From contig JAZKBL010000005.1 of assembly GCA_040388665.1 (NCBI GenBank), positions 1 to 12,054 on the forward strand: DNA of 12,054 nucleotides. The letters run 5' to 3'. The notes under the pieces were generated by a model. The model saw nothing but the letters and a program-made list of their open reading frames with translations, searched no databases and was not told where the DNA came from. This DNA comes from DAHVFY01 sp040388665 (GTDB lineage: Bacteria; Chlamydiota; Chlamydiia; Chlamydiales; Rhabdochlamydiaceae). A program made the translations under genes and the position numbers. Below are positions 1 to 6,273 of the stretch, one piece after another (position 1 is the stretch's first letter; every line of letters begins with the position of its first letter).

Positions 1-62
1 AAAAAAATTGACTTTCTGCTCTGCGATCTCTGCGTCTCTGCTCCTCCTCTGCGCTGATGAAA
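1..62 (-). repeat. Dispersed CGCAGAG-type intergenic repeat
   Basis: On the minus strand the hexamer GCAGAG occurs four times (plus-strand CTCTGC at 19-24, 28-33, 36-41 and 47-52), spaced 8 to 11 bases apart and flanked by an A/T run at 1-7. There is no open frame of note. Similar runs of imperfect GCAGAG/CGCAGAG units between genes are known from several bacterial phyla as dispersed non-coding repeats. The element is cut by the window edge, so its full length is unknown. A search of the same genome would show whether it is multicopy. Confidence 0.5.
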
Positions 63-71
63 TTCTTTATA

Positions 72-100
72 TTGCCTTTACTTAAAATCTCTTGGATAAA
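72..100 (+). promoter_or_regulatory. Candidate sigma-70-type promoter for the 240-1533 genes
   Basis: TTGCCT at 72-77 and GATAAA at 95-100 are separated by 17 bases, and each matches the consensus at four of six positions. It lies upstream of the first gene of a short two-gene unit. AT-rich sequence gives such matches often, so this is a weak call. Confidence 0.25.
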
Positions 101-130
101 CTCCCGTTCTTACTTTACCGTTGAATCCGG

Positions 131-165
131 TTTAGCGTATGAATTGAAAATTCAGCTTCGCTAAA
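131..165. repeat. Imperfect inverted repeat in the leader of the zinc-ribbon gene
   Basis: TTTAGCG (131-137) is complemented by CGCTAAA (159-165). Nested inside, TGAATT (140-145) is complemented by AATTCA (149-154) around a GAA loop. Two bases on one side and four on the other stay unpaired between the stems. No T-run follows on either strand, so it does not look like an intrinsic terminator. It sits 75 bases before the start codon at 240 and could be an operator or an mRNA leader hairpin. Confidence 0.45.
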
Positions 166-239
166 AATCTTGAAAGGTGTAAAAACAGCGGAAGTTCTCG
201 ATGTTTTTATCGGGAAAATTTCACTTTCAAGGAGTTATT

Positions 240-572
240 ATGAAAAAGAATGTTCTTCGATTTTCTATCTTAGCATCCTTATTTTTTGGTTCGGTATTGA
301 GTTTTGCAAACAATTGCAACTTATAGGAATTTTCTCCTTGCGTAAAAACTTACTTAGAGCCTTTTCAAGTCTCTATCTTCGAACAAGGTATTTTTGTAAA
401 CATTGACAATCATCTTGTCAAAACCTCAGCTCTTCAACATGATGAAAAAGGAATATACATTGACAATTTTATTCTTGTTGATGGTTTTTGGAGATGTCCT
501 GGATGCGGGACAGTAAATTCTGATGATGCTCAGTTTTGCACAAAAAGAGGGTGCAAATATAGCAACAAATAA
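240..572 (+). pseudogene. Small exported zinc-ribbon protein interrupted by an in-frame amber codon
   Basis: A strong ribosome binding site (AAGGAG at 229-234, five bases before ATG) starts a Sec-type signal peptide (MKKN start, hydrophobic core, likely cut near SFA-NN). Reading stops at TAG 324-326 after 28 codons. The same frame then stays open without any shift to TAA 570-572, giving 110 sense and stop codons in total. The distal part is protein-like: it ends in a zinc-ribbon-like cluster, CPGCG followed about ten residues later by CTKRGC. Two readings are possible: a gene inactivated by one nonsense mutation (or a sequencing error), or amber readthrough. I know no named family; the role is unknown. 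An exported protein with Cys pairs could use them for metal or disulfides. It is 22 bases upstream of the next gene, so the two are probably co-transcribed. Confidence 0.6.
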
Positions 573-594
573 AAAAACACGAAGAAGGGAAAGT

Positions 595-1533
595 ATGCTA
601 AAAGCTAAGTCAACGGCAACTCTGCTGCAAATTTCGATTGTTTTTGGATTACTTTCCCTTTGCGTGATTGGTTTTTTCTTGTTGTCAAAAGGTAAAAAAA
701 TCGATGGCATTTCTGATATTCGCAATAAATTGAACCAGATTCCATTGGAAGATAAAATAGAGATTGAAAACCTCTTTAGAACATTGGTTTTTGAAGATTC
801 ATTTTCTTTTACATTATTTGGTGATAAACCCATTTCATGGGAGAGCCGCTACCACTTCAATTCTCAAAAAAGCAAGAAACCTCGAACTCTATTCAGGGCA
901 CTTCATCGCTCTAACCTGAAAGTGAGAAGGGGATGGGCTGTTTGGCAAAAATACAGTTCACTATTCCCCTCCTCATTATACGTATTTAAGGGTTTTGAAG
1001 AAGATGATAGCTTTGCAATTGTACTGATCAATAAAGCGGCTTTTCTGAATACAGTTGCTCAATATCAAGAAGACTTCAAGAGAGTTTTGGGAGGCAATAT
1101 TTCACCTTTAGGACTTCTGGACCAGTGCGAAAACCAAGAGTTCTCGACAGCCATACATCAACATGAAGCTCTAATAGGCATTTTATTAGGTTTTGGCAGA
1201 AATAATTCTTTCAGATTCGAACGATTAACGCAAATTTCAGAATTTGGGCAAGATCATCAACTCCACCTCATAGAACCTCCGCCGGCTCCTAGACAGGGCT
1301 TTATTTCGATAGAAGAAGAGTTTTTAGATTTAAAAAAACGTCACCAGTCTTTAATAAGCGATGCTGATGTTGCAATCTATGCTTTATGTCTTCCTGCTTT
1401 TGCTAGCGATCCGGATGATCGGGAGACCGAGTATCTAAAAAATAATTATTCAAGACAGCGAAAAGAAATATTGAAGCGATTCGCAAAAGGTGACTTTTTA
1501 GAAGTAACCCTCGAACAATTGACACACAGGTAA
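595..1533 (+). CDS. Membrane-anchored protein of unknown function
   Basis: This encodes 312 residues. I chose ATG 595 because AAGGGA (585-590) precedes it by four bases; the frame is open back to 523, but that part overlaps the preceding zinc-ribbon gene. Residues about 11-31 form one hydrophobic helix, followed by a Lys-rich SKGKK stretch, so the remaining 280 residues probably lie on one side of the inner membrane (N-terminal anchor). The soluble part has aromatic-rich segments (SWESRYHF at 81-88, GWAVWQKY at 113-120), a hydrophobic segment HEALIGILLGFG at 190-201, a PPPAP patch near 228 and a charged C-terminus. I recognise no catalytic motif and cannot assign it to a named family. It may belong to one of the lineage-specific paralogue families of environmental chlamydiae; this is inference. 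It is probably co-transcribed with the gene before it. Confidence 0.75.
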   Translation: MLKAKSTATLLQISIVFGLLSLCVIGFFLLSKGKKIDGISDIRNKLNQIPLEDKIEIENLFRTLVFEDSFSFTLFGDKPISWESRYHFNSQKSKKPRTLFRALHRSNLKVRRGWAVWQKYSSLFPSSLYVFKGFEEDDSFAIVLINKAAFLNTVAQYQEDFKRVLGGNISPLGLLDQCENQEFSTAIHQHEALIGILLGFGRNNSFRFERLTQISEFGQDHQLHLIEPPPAPRQGFISIEEEFLDLKKRHQSLISDADVAIYALCLPAFASDPDDRETEYLKNNYSRQRKEILKRFAKGDFLEVTLEQLTHR

Positions 1534-1650
1534 ACGCCAGGTTGACGATTAAAGATTATCCGCTGAAAAGAGTTTTTTATTTTGCATTAAAAATTAAAAT
1601 GTCGTAACCTCCGGCTTCATTAAATTTTTTACAATGCAATGGAGAAAACG
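1534..1650. other. Intergenic spacer before the toxin gene
   Basis: This is 117 bases of AT-rich sequence between the stop at 1533 and the toxin gene start. TTGACG at 1542-1547 resembles a -35 box, but no good -10 follows at the right distance. I see no clear terminator hairpin and no open frame of interest. Confidence 0.5.
1641..1644 (+). promoter_or_regulatory. Ribosome binding site that favours ATG 1651
   Basis: GGAG at 1641-1644 lies six bases before ATG 1651. The alternative ATG at 1639 has no purine-rich site upstream, and its own G is the first base of this GGAG. The site therefore favours the later start, giving a protein four residues shorter. Confidence 0.6.
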
Positions 1651-3585
1651 ATGCGTTGTCCCAAGATACTTTCGAACTTCATACTATTTTTACTAACGAT
1701 TGCTCTAATCGTTACTCCTCAAGCGAGCTTTTCTACAATCACTGTCTACGCTCATCCAACATCTTCTGCAGTTCAGACGTTTTCTTATGAAAGCGTTCTT
1801 ACTTTGCTTGAAGAACTAGAAAATGATGCTTTAGAAGAAAAATGCACTGTAAGTGATCTTGATAAAATTAATCGCTTGTTAGCAACTCTTGCTGCACATG
1901 GCATTCTTCCTGGTGAAATCGATGAAGCGTTTGCTTTAGAAAACGATATTTATCAGTTATTACACGGAGAGCAATTTAATCAGGAGGGGATTTTTCTTTG
2001 TAAAAATGTGTTCCGTAAGACATGGGATGCTATTAGCGAAGCATTGCATAAAACCAAAAAATTTGCAAAAAAACACAAAAAAGAAATCCTCATAGGAGCT
2101 GCGGTTGTAGTAGGAGTCGCTGCAGTAGTGGTTGTTGTTGCAGCTGTAGGAGTTGGTTCTGCAGCTGCGGCAGGTGCTGCGGGCGTTGCAGGTGTTCTTG
2201 GGACAGGCGAGAGCGAAAATAAACATGTAAATGTTCCTGAAATTCCCGAAATAATAGCTTCCCCTATGTTGCAAGAAGCTCTTCAAGAAGAGGTTTTTAC
2301 ATTTAAAGAGTGGCTTGTAACTGAACAGTTCTTAAATACAGATGGATTTCCTCTTGAAGAGAGTGGGAAAATTTTACAAAATGCTTTTGTCAATCAGAGT
2401 TTGAGCAATCTTACTGAACGATTTTCTCAAGAATTAACGCTTGAGGAACCCATAGATGTCTATCACAAAAGAGGGGAACGCGCTTTTGAGTTGCATTACT
2501 ACGATCAATCGATTGCTGATTTGGGAAGAGCTATCGAGCTTAATCCTCATAATCATGAAGCGTATTTAGATCGAGCTGCTGCACACTTAAAAATGGGCTC
2601 CTATGAACGCTCTTTAGAAGACTTTGCTCAGTACACTGCAAAAAAGCCAGAAGCTTTAGAACATGTGACTGACTTCACTTTAGGTTTTGCAGCAGGGCTT
2701 CCAAAAGGCATCAAAGAGTCAGGATGTCAATTTGGTTCATTTGCTAAACAATGTGTCCTTCATCCGATTAATACAGCAGAAGAGATTAGTCATGCTTGTG
2801 TAGAGCTTGTTAAGCTTGGACTTTCTCAAGAATGGGCAACTATTGGAGGAGCTATTTCTCCAGAGCTTCATGAACTTGCTACTCAATGGGACGCTCTTTC
2901 TCCTAAAGAACAAGGAGAGTTGGCTGGATATGCCTTTGGAAAATTAGGCGCAGACATTCTCATTCCAGGAACTACAGCTAAAGTTGCCTCCGCAAGTGCA
3001 AAAGGCGCTCAAAGAATTGCCACTATCTGCAAAGCATTCAAAAATGCTGAAAAAACGCTCGCCTTCGAAGCCCTCACCGGATCAGCTGTCACTTCAGAAG
3101 CCTTTGCAGAAGCTGCCAGCGGCTTACGCAAAGCAGAAAATGTTGCACACTCTTCCACGCTTCCTTTTTTTCGTAATGCTGAAGGGGTTCTCATTGAACA
3201 TATTGGTCCTGAATTTATTGAACATTTTAAAAATGCGGAAGCCTTTTTGAAGCCTTACTCTAAAATGTTTCTTCTTGAATCTCAAGTTCGAGAATTGATT
3301 CATCAAACAGGTATTAGAACATTCTCAAGGCCTGTAGGAATTCCTGAACATTTTCAAGTCAAAATTTCTCAAAAAGGTGGTGGCATGGTATATGTTCATC
3401 CAGAAACAAATATATCTATAAGAGTTATGCCAGGAAAGCCTCATAGTCCAAATCCACTTCAACAAAAGCCTTATGTGATTCAAAGAATAGGCGAAAAAGC
3501 TGTAGATAAATTTGGAAATATAGTTGATAAAAAGGCTCTTGAAGCTCACATTCCAATAAATGAATTTATTTATAGGAGTACTTGA
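1651..3585 (+). CDS. Probable polymorphic toxin: signal, TPR, chlamydial pretoxin region and C-terminal toxin domain
   Basis: This encodes 644 residues from ATG 1651 (648 from ATG 1639). Numbering here is from 1651. Residues 5-28 are a long hydrophobic signal segment, with possible cleavage after VYA near 34. Residues 146-185 are an Ala/Val/Gly-rich hydrophobic stretch preceded by a run of Lys, which looks membrane-active or membrane-spanning. Residues about 268-336 form two TPR-like repeats (YDQSIADLGRAIELNP is typical). Residues 339-474 resemble a region recurrent in TPR proteins of environmental chlamydiae (GELAGYAFGKLGADI, NAEKTL). From about 566 the C-terminus changes character: HFQVKISQKGGG, SIRVMPG, QKPYV, FGNIVDKK, EAHIPI. 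This is the style of short variable domains at the ends of polymorphic toxins; R591, E631 and H633 are candidate functional residues. A small acidic gene overlaps the stop codon, as expected for an immunity gene. I infer a toxin, possibly a nuclease; the activity and target are not shown. Confidence 0.7.
   Translation: MRCPKILSNFILFLLTIALIVTPQASFSTITVYAHPTSSAVQTFSYESVLTLLEELENDALEEKCTVSDLDKINRLLATLAAHGILPGEIDEAFALENDIYQLLHGEQFNQEGIFLCKNVFRKTWDAISEALHKTKKFAKKHKKEILIGAAVVVGVAAVVVVVAAVGVGSAAAAGAAGVAGVLGTGESENKHVNVPEIPEIIASPMLQEALQEEVFTFKEWLVTEQFLNTDGFPLEESGKILQNAFVNQSLSNLTERFSQELTLEEPIDVYHKRGERAFELHYYDQSIADLGRAIELNPHNHEAYLDRAAAHLKMGSYERSLEDFAQYTAKKPEALEHVTDFTLGFAAGLPKGIKESGCQFGSFAKQCVLHPINTAEEISHACVELVKLGLSQEWATIGGAISPELHELATQWDALSPKEQGELAGYAFGKLGADILIPGTTAKVASASAKGAQRIATICKAFKNAEKTLAFEALTGSAVTSEAFAEAASGLRKAENVAHSSTLPFFRNAEGVLIEHIGPEFIEHFKNAEAFLKPYSKMFLLESQVRELIHQTGIRTFSRPVGIPEHFQVKISQKGGGMVYVHPETNISIRVMPGKPHSPNPLQQKPYVIQRIGEKAVDKFGNIVDKKALEAHIPINEFIYRST
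3574..3578 (+). promoter_or_regulatory. Ribosome binding site supporting a TTG start at 3588
   Basis: AGGAG lies inside the last codons of the toxin gene. It is nine bases from TTG 3588, a good distance, but only three bases from TTG 3582. ATG 3609, also in frame, has no comparable site. The next gene therefore most likely starts at the rare codon TTG at 3588. Confidence 0.55.
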
Positions 3586-3587
3586 TT

Positions 3588-3959
3588 TTGGAACTCAATA
3601 AGAACCAAATGTTAATAGGTCTTTTAAAAACCATTGAATCTATTTCTAATAAAAAATATCAAAAAAAAATCTGGATCTTAGCCGAAGGACCTGAATGTGA
3701 TGATTTTGATGAAACTGTTTGCTGTTTTTTTGAAGATGCCGATTTTATTATGAAAAAATATAAGGACTACGAGATTTCAGAAGAGCAGTATCAGTTATTA
3801 AAAAAATTCTATGAAGAGTTTGAAACTTTTGCTGATTCAGATGAGAGAGAATATCTTGAGAAGGATTTTATAGATACTCCCGAATGGACGCATATTACTG
3901 AGATGGCAAAAAATGTCTTAAAAGTATTTAATTATCGGGATGATTCTAAATATACATAA
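3588..3959 (+). CDS. Putative immunity protein for the upstream toxin
   Basis: This encodes 123 residues from TTG 3588; a TTG at 3582, overlapping the toxin stop TGA, would add two residues, and ATG 3609 would remove seven. The protein is small, soluble and clearly acidic, with no signal peptide or membrane helix. It has GPECDDFDE near residue 36, a Glu-rich helix region (EEQYQLLKKFYEEFE) and a C-terminal PEWTHITEMAKNVLKVF. Acidic cytoplasmic proteins encoded immediately after a polymorphic toxin usually bind and neutralise the toxin's C-terminal domain. The near-overlap implies translational coupling, so toxin and antidote would be made together. I do not recognise a named immunity family with certainty; the function is inferred from position, size and charge. 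Confidence 0.65.
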   Translation: MELNKNQMLIGLLKTIESISNKKYQKKIWILAEGPECDDFDETVCCFFEDADFIMKKYKDYEISEEQYQLLKKFYEEFETFADSDEREYLEKDFIDTPEWTHITEMAKNVLKVFNYRDDSKYT

Positions 3960-3977
3960 GAAAAGGACTACGCTGTG

Positions 3978-4001
3978 AATTCTCGGATGAGAAATTTTTT
4001 T
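3978..4001 (+). terminator. Weak intrinsic terminator after the immunity gene
   Basis: TTCTC (3980-3984) and GAGAA (3989-3993) pair around a GGAT loop and are followed by seven T (3995-4001). The stem is only five base pairs, extendable by AT pairs with a bulge, so it is weak, but it is placed 19 bases after the immunity stop codon, where a terminator is expected. Confidence 0.4.
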
Positions 4002-4146
4002 CTTATTAATAGACTTTACTGGGGGCTTTTGAGTGTAGATGTCGTGTGCGTCTTTAGCAATGCTTGTCATGCCTTTATACGTTAGATGCATTACGACACA
4101 TTTGCTAGATGTAGGTTCAGATAAAGATTGAGAATTGGGGTAATAC

Positions 4147-4662
4147 ATGATTCAGAATGTGCTTATTATCAAAATTGCAGCTATTGGCGATGTTGCGAAG
4201 GCGCTTCCGCTTCTCACGTTTTTTAAAGAGAAAAATCCTGATGTGAAGATCACGTGGGTGGTGGGGCGAATTGCTGCGCCTCTTGTTGTGGCAACGGGGC
4301 TCGTTGATCGTGTGATTACGGTTGATGAGAAGAGGTTATTTCGAGGCAGTGTTTGGCAAAAGGGAAAAGAGGTGGTGGCTGTTTGGAAAAAATTGCTTAT
4401 GCACTCTTTTGATCTTGTGATCACAGCACATCCAGATCCACGTTATTTGTGGCTTGCACGAGGTGTTCGTAAAAGAGAACATCGCTATTTTTCAAGGAAA
4501 CAAGAACGCCCGTCTCCTATACCTGGCAGGTGCCGCACGCAAGAATATTTAAGACTTTGCGGTGCAGAGAATACTTATGCGTATAGTTTTCCTAAATTGC
4601 GTGCACCAGAAGAATTACGCTGGTTCGCTGAACGTGTGTACCATTTGGCAGCTTCTTTGTGA
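4147..4662 (+). CDS. GT9 family glycosyltransferase (heptosyltransferase-like), 5' part, broken at the assembly gap
   Basis: This is the N-terminal half of an ADP-heptose:LPS heptosyltransferase-type enzyme, a family that adds heptose or related sugars to the lipopolysaccharide core on the cytoplasmic face. The start at ATG 4147 follows GGGGT. The opening LIIKIAAIGDVAKALPLL is the classic first beta strand and GD motif of GT9. VVGRIAAPLV, FDLVITAHP, YLWLARGVRKREHRYF and TQEYLRLCG follow in the family order. The frame closes at TGA 4660-4662 after 171 codons, well short of the roughly 340 expected. The second half lies past the N gap in 4721-5278. From about 4579 to 4710 the opposite strand reads as a Sel1-like repeat, so the last 30 or so residues here may not belong to this gene. 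I see no sign of what regulates it. Confidence 0.75.
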   Translation: MIQNVLIIKIAAIGDVAKALPLLTFFKEKNPDVKITWVVGRIAAPLVVATGLVDRVITVDEKRLFRGSVWQKGKEVVAVWKKLLMHSFDLVITAHPDPRYLWLARGVRKREHRYFSRKQERPSPIPGRCRTQEYLRLCGAENTYAYSFPKLRAPEELRWFAERVYHLAASL

Positions 4663-4710
4663 TCTTGTGTAATGCTGCCATAACCAAAGGCATACATATC
4701 TCCTAACCAA
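4575..4710 (-). other. Antisense Sel1-like repeat fragment at a contig end
   Basis: Read from the gap on the minus strand, this gives WLGDMYAFGYG, then DHKEAAKWYTRSANQ, then ARNLGKLYA and a TAA stop. The conserved Sel1 positions (LG-MY--G-G, D, EA-KWY--SA-Q, A--NLG-LY) all match, with one extra residue over the usual 36-residue period. Sel1 repeats belong to solenoid proteins that act as adaptors. It lies inside a glycosyltransferase gene, on the opposite strand, directly against the N gap. It is most likely foreign sequence joined to the contig end by assembly; a true insertion or rearrangement is the alternative. Confidence 0.65.
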
Positions 4711-4720
4711 NNNNNNNNNN
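4711..4720. other. Run of 10 N: scaffold gap
   Basis: Ten undetermined bases separate the two halves of the first GT9 gene. A run of exactly ten is more likely a placeholder of arbitrary size than a measured gap. The true distance between the flanks is not known. Confidence 0.98.
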
Positions 4721-5278
4721 CTCCCTGAACATTTACGCATTTTTGCAGAAAAGGCGCCTGTTGCATTAGCGCCGGGCGGTGCCAAAAACATGTTGCGCGA
4801 CGATGCACTCCGCAGATGGCCGATCGAAAATTATGCGTATCTTATTAAAGAGCTTTCTCAAAGAGGGATTCCTGTTGTTGTGACAGGATCTGAAAGCGAT
4901 GCATGGGTGCTTCCCCATTTTGAGGGACTTGAGTTTGATAACTTGATCGGCAAGACAGGTGTTTTAGATCTTGTCGCTTTTTATAGATATTGTCGATTGC
5001 TTATCGCACATGACTCTGGGCCTTTGCATTTAGCAAGACTTAGTCCCTGTAAAGTCATTGCTCTTTTTGGACCGACAAATCCGCGCGAAATGATCGGTGA
5101 TACACGTGATGTGCTTTGGGGTGGTAAAAATTTAGGGTGTTCCCCTTGCTATGATGGAAAAACGTATGCGTCCTGTCAAAATAACCTATGTATGAAACGA
5201 ATTTCACCTCAGGAAGTTTTGTTAAGAGTGGAAAGAGCGCTTAAAACATCAGAAATTTCGATCCCTTGCATGCAGTGA
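4721..5278 (+). CDS. GT9 family glycosyltransferase (heptosyltransferase-like), 3' part after the gap
   Basis: This is open from the first base after the Ns (LPEHLRIFAEKAP), so it is the continuation of a gene cut by the gap; the Met at 4790 is internal. It holds the C-terminal GT9 half with its nucleotide-sugar site: LAPGGAKN, RRWP, VVTGSESDAW, then HDSGPLHLARL and LFGPTNP. It ends with a Cys-rich tail (CSPCYDGK, SCQNNLCM) also found in many GT9 enzymes. There are 185 residues; with about 155 from 4147 onward this makes a normal family length near 340, so little may be missing at the gap. The last 70 bases overlap the 3' end of the minus-strand GT9 gene. It probably acts in lipopolysaccharide core synthesis. 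Confidence 0.8.
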   Translation, partial: LPEHLRIFAEKAPVALAPGGAKNMLRDDALRRWPIENYAYLIKELSQRGIPVVVTGSESDAWVLPHFEGLEFDNLIGKTGVLDLVAFYRYCRLLIAHDSGPLHLARLSPCKVIALFGPTNPREMIGDTRDVLWGGKNLGCSPCYDGKTYASCQNNLCMKRISPQEVLLRVERALKTSEISIPCMQ

Positions 5279-6273
5279 TTAGATGCGCATGTGGATTCAA
5301 AGCCTAAGTGAATGCAGGGTGTGTAATCTTTTTTCCATTGCAACGCAATCACATTGTTGCCGATAGCTCCCCATCTTTTGGGAGGGGTGGGGCCATGAAG
5401 GCATATGAGTGGACAGCCAACCGCTGCTGCAAGGTGCATGATGCCCGTATCGATGCTGATTGTTGCATGAACTGTTTTCAGAAGCCGAGCTGTCTCATGA
5501 AGTGAGAGCTTTCCTGCTGCGATATCTATTTTTTCTTGAGATGTGCACTTGGAACGTACCTTGTTCAAGCGCTCTTGATCAGAGGGGCTTCCTGTCAAAA
5601 TAAGGGAAAATCCTTTTTTTATTAAAGAGTCGATGAGGTCGATCCAATTTTTTTCTGACCATTCTTTAAGATACGCTCGAGACCCTCCGGCATAAAGATG
5701 CAGTGCAATTTTGTCGGAAGATTTTATTTCGTCATCAATAGGAACATGTGGATTGTGCTTTGTTTCGATATTGAGAACTTTGAGAAGAGAGCGGAGATTG
5801 TCAAGTTCATGACATTCTGTTGAGTGTTCAACTACATGGTCATATACATAATGACGGTGCTCTCTTTTTGTTTTAAACCCGATTTTAAACTGTGCTTTAG
5901 CAAAAAAAGAAAAAAGGGCATTAATGCGAGGCCAAGGATTGGCATCGATAAAGACATCAAAAGAGGTTTTTCTGATTTTTCTTGTCGAGCAGTAAGGGAG
6001 AAAGACAGAAAGAGGAATAACCTCAATTCCAGGGATGAGTCGCGCCATTTCCGCATTGGACTTACTTGTAAAGAGCGTGATGGTTTTGCCTTGTAGATCT
6101 TGCAGTAAAGCCGTCAGAAGGACTGTATCTCCGATGCCGCCCATGAGTAAAATGCCAATCCGATCCTGTTCTTTCAGCTCTTTCTTTTTTTTAAGACAGC
6201 CTAAAATAAAGATTAGAGGAATCCCTACAAATCGATCAAGCCATCGCAAAACTGGATTTCCTCTTTCTTTCAT
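5209..6273 (-). CDS. GT9 family glycosyltransferase (heptosyltransferase-like), third gene of the dprA-topA unit
   Basis: This encodes 354 residues, complete. Residues about 9-26 (LRWLDRFVGIPLIFILG) form a hydrophobic N-terminal extension that may hold the enzyme on the membrane. The GT9 fold follows: IGILLMGGIGDTVLLTALL near 38, FDVFIDANPWPR near 104, LHLYAGGSRA with KEWSEKNW, LILTGSPSDQERL, SIDTGIMHLAAAVGCP and LHGPTPPKRWG, and a Cys-rich tail ending CMQGIEISDVL. The family transfers heptose or other sugars to lipopolysaccharide or related glycans. The ATG overlaps the topA stop as ATGA and no good ribosome site is seen, so translation is probably coupled to topA. Its 3' end overlaps that of the facing GT9 gene by 70 bases. 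The two are related in fold and tail motifs but differ in their N-terminus; the sugar specificity cannot be read from the sequence. Confidence 0.88.
   Translation of the reverse strand: MKERGNPVLRWLDRFVGIPLIFILGCLKKKKELKEQDRIGILLMGGIGDTVLLTALLQDLQGKTITLFTSKSNAEMARLIPGIEVIPLSVFLPYCSTRKIRKTSFDVFIDANPWPRINALFSFFAKAQFKIGFKTKREHRHYVYDHVVEHSTECHELDNLRSLLKVLNIETKHNPHVPIDDEIKSSDKIALHLYAGGSRAYLKEWSEKNWIDLIDSLIKKGFSLILTGSPSDQERLNKVRSKCTSQEKIDIAAGKLSLHETARLLKTVHATISIDTGIMHLAAAVGCPLICLHGPTPPKRWGAIGNNVIALQWKKDYTPCIHLGFESTCASNHCMQGIEISDVLSALSTLNKTS

Noticed and set aside
131..165. Intrinsic terminator in the leader inverted repeat
   Set aside because: No T-run follows the hairpin on either strand.
170..406. 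78-codon plus-strand open frame
   Set aside because: It covers the signal peptide gene in another frame and lacks the strong AAGGAG site, which belongs to ATG 240.
523..594. Longer start for the unknown membrane protein at ATG 523
   Set aside because: It overlaps the end of the zinc-ribbon gene, and the added residues are shadow translation of that gene; ATG 595 has a ribosome site and begins directly before the membrane helix.
2984..3250. 88-codon open frame inside the toxin gene
   Set aside because: It is a shadow of the main frame in the +1 register, with no start signal of its own.
3918..4148. Minus-strand open frame of 76 codons between the immunity gene and the first GT9
   Set aside because: No ribosome site, no recognisable motif, and it overlaps the immunity gene on the opposite strand; I could not link it to a transposase or any family.
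4575..4808. Minus-strand open frame read straight through the Ns as one gene
   Set aside because: The part past the gap (4721-4808) is antisense to good GT9 sequence; only the 4575-4710 part is Sel1-like, so the through-reading is artificial.
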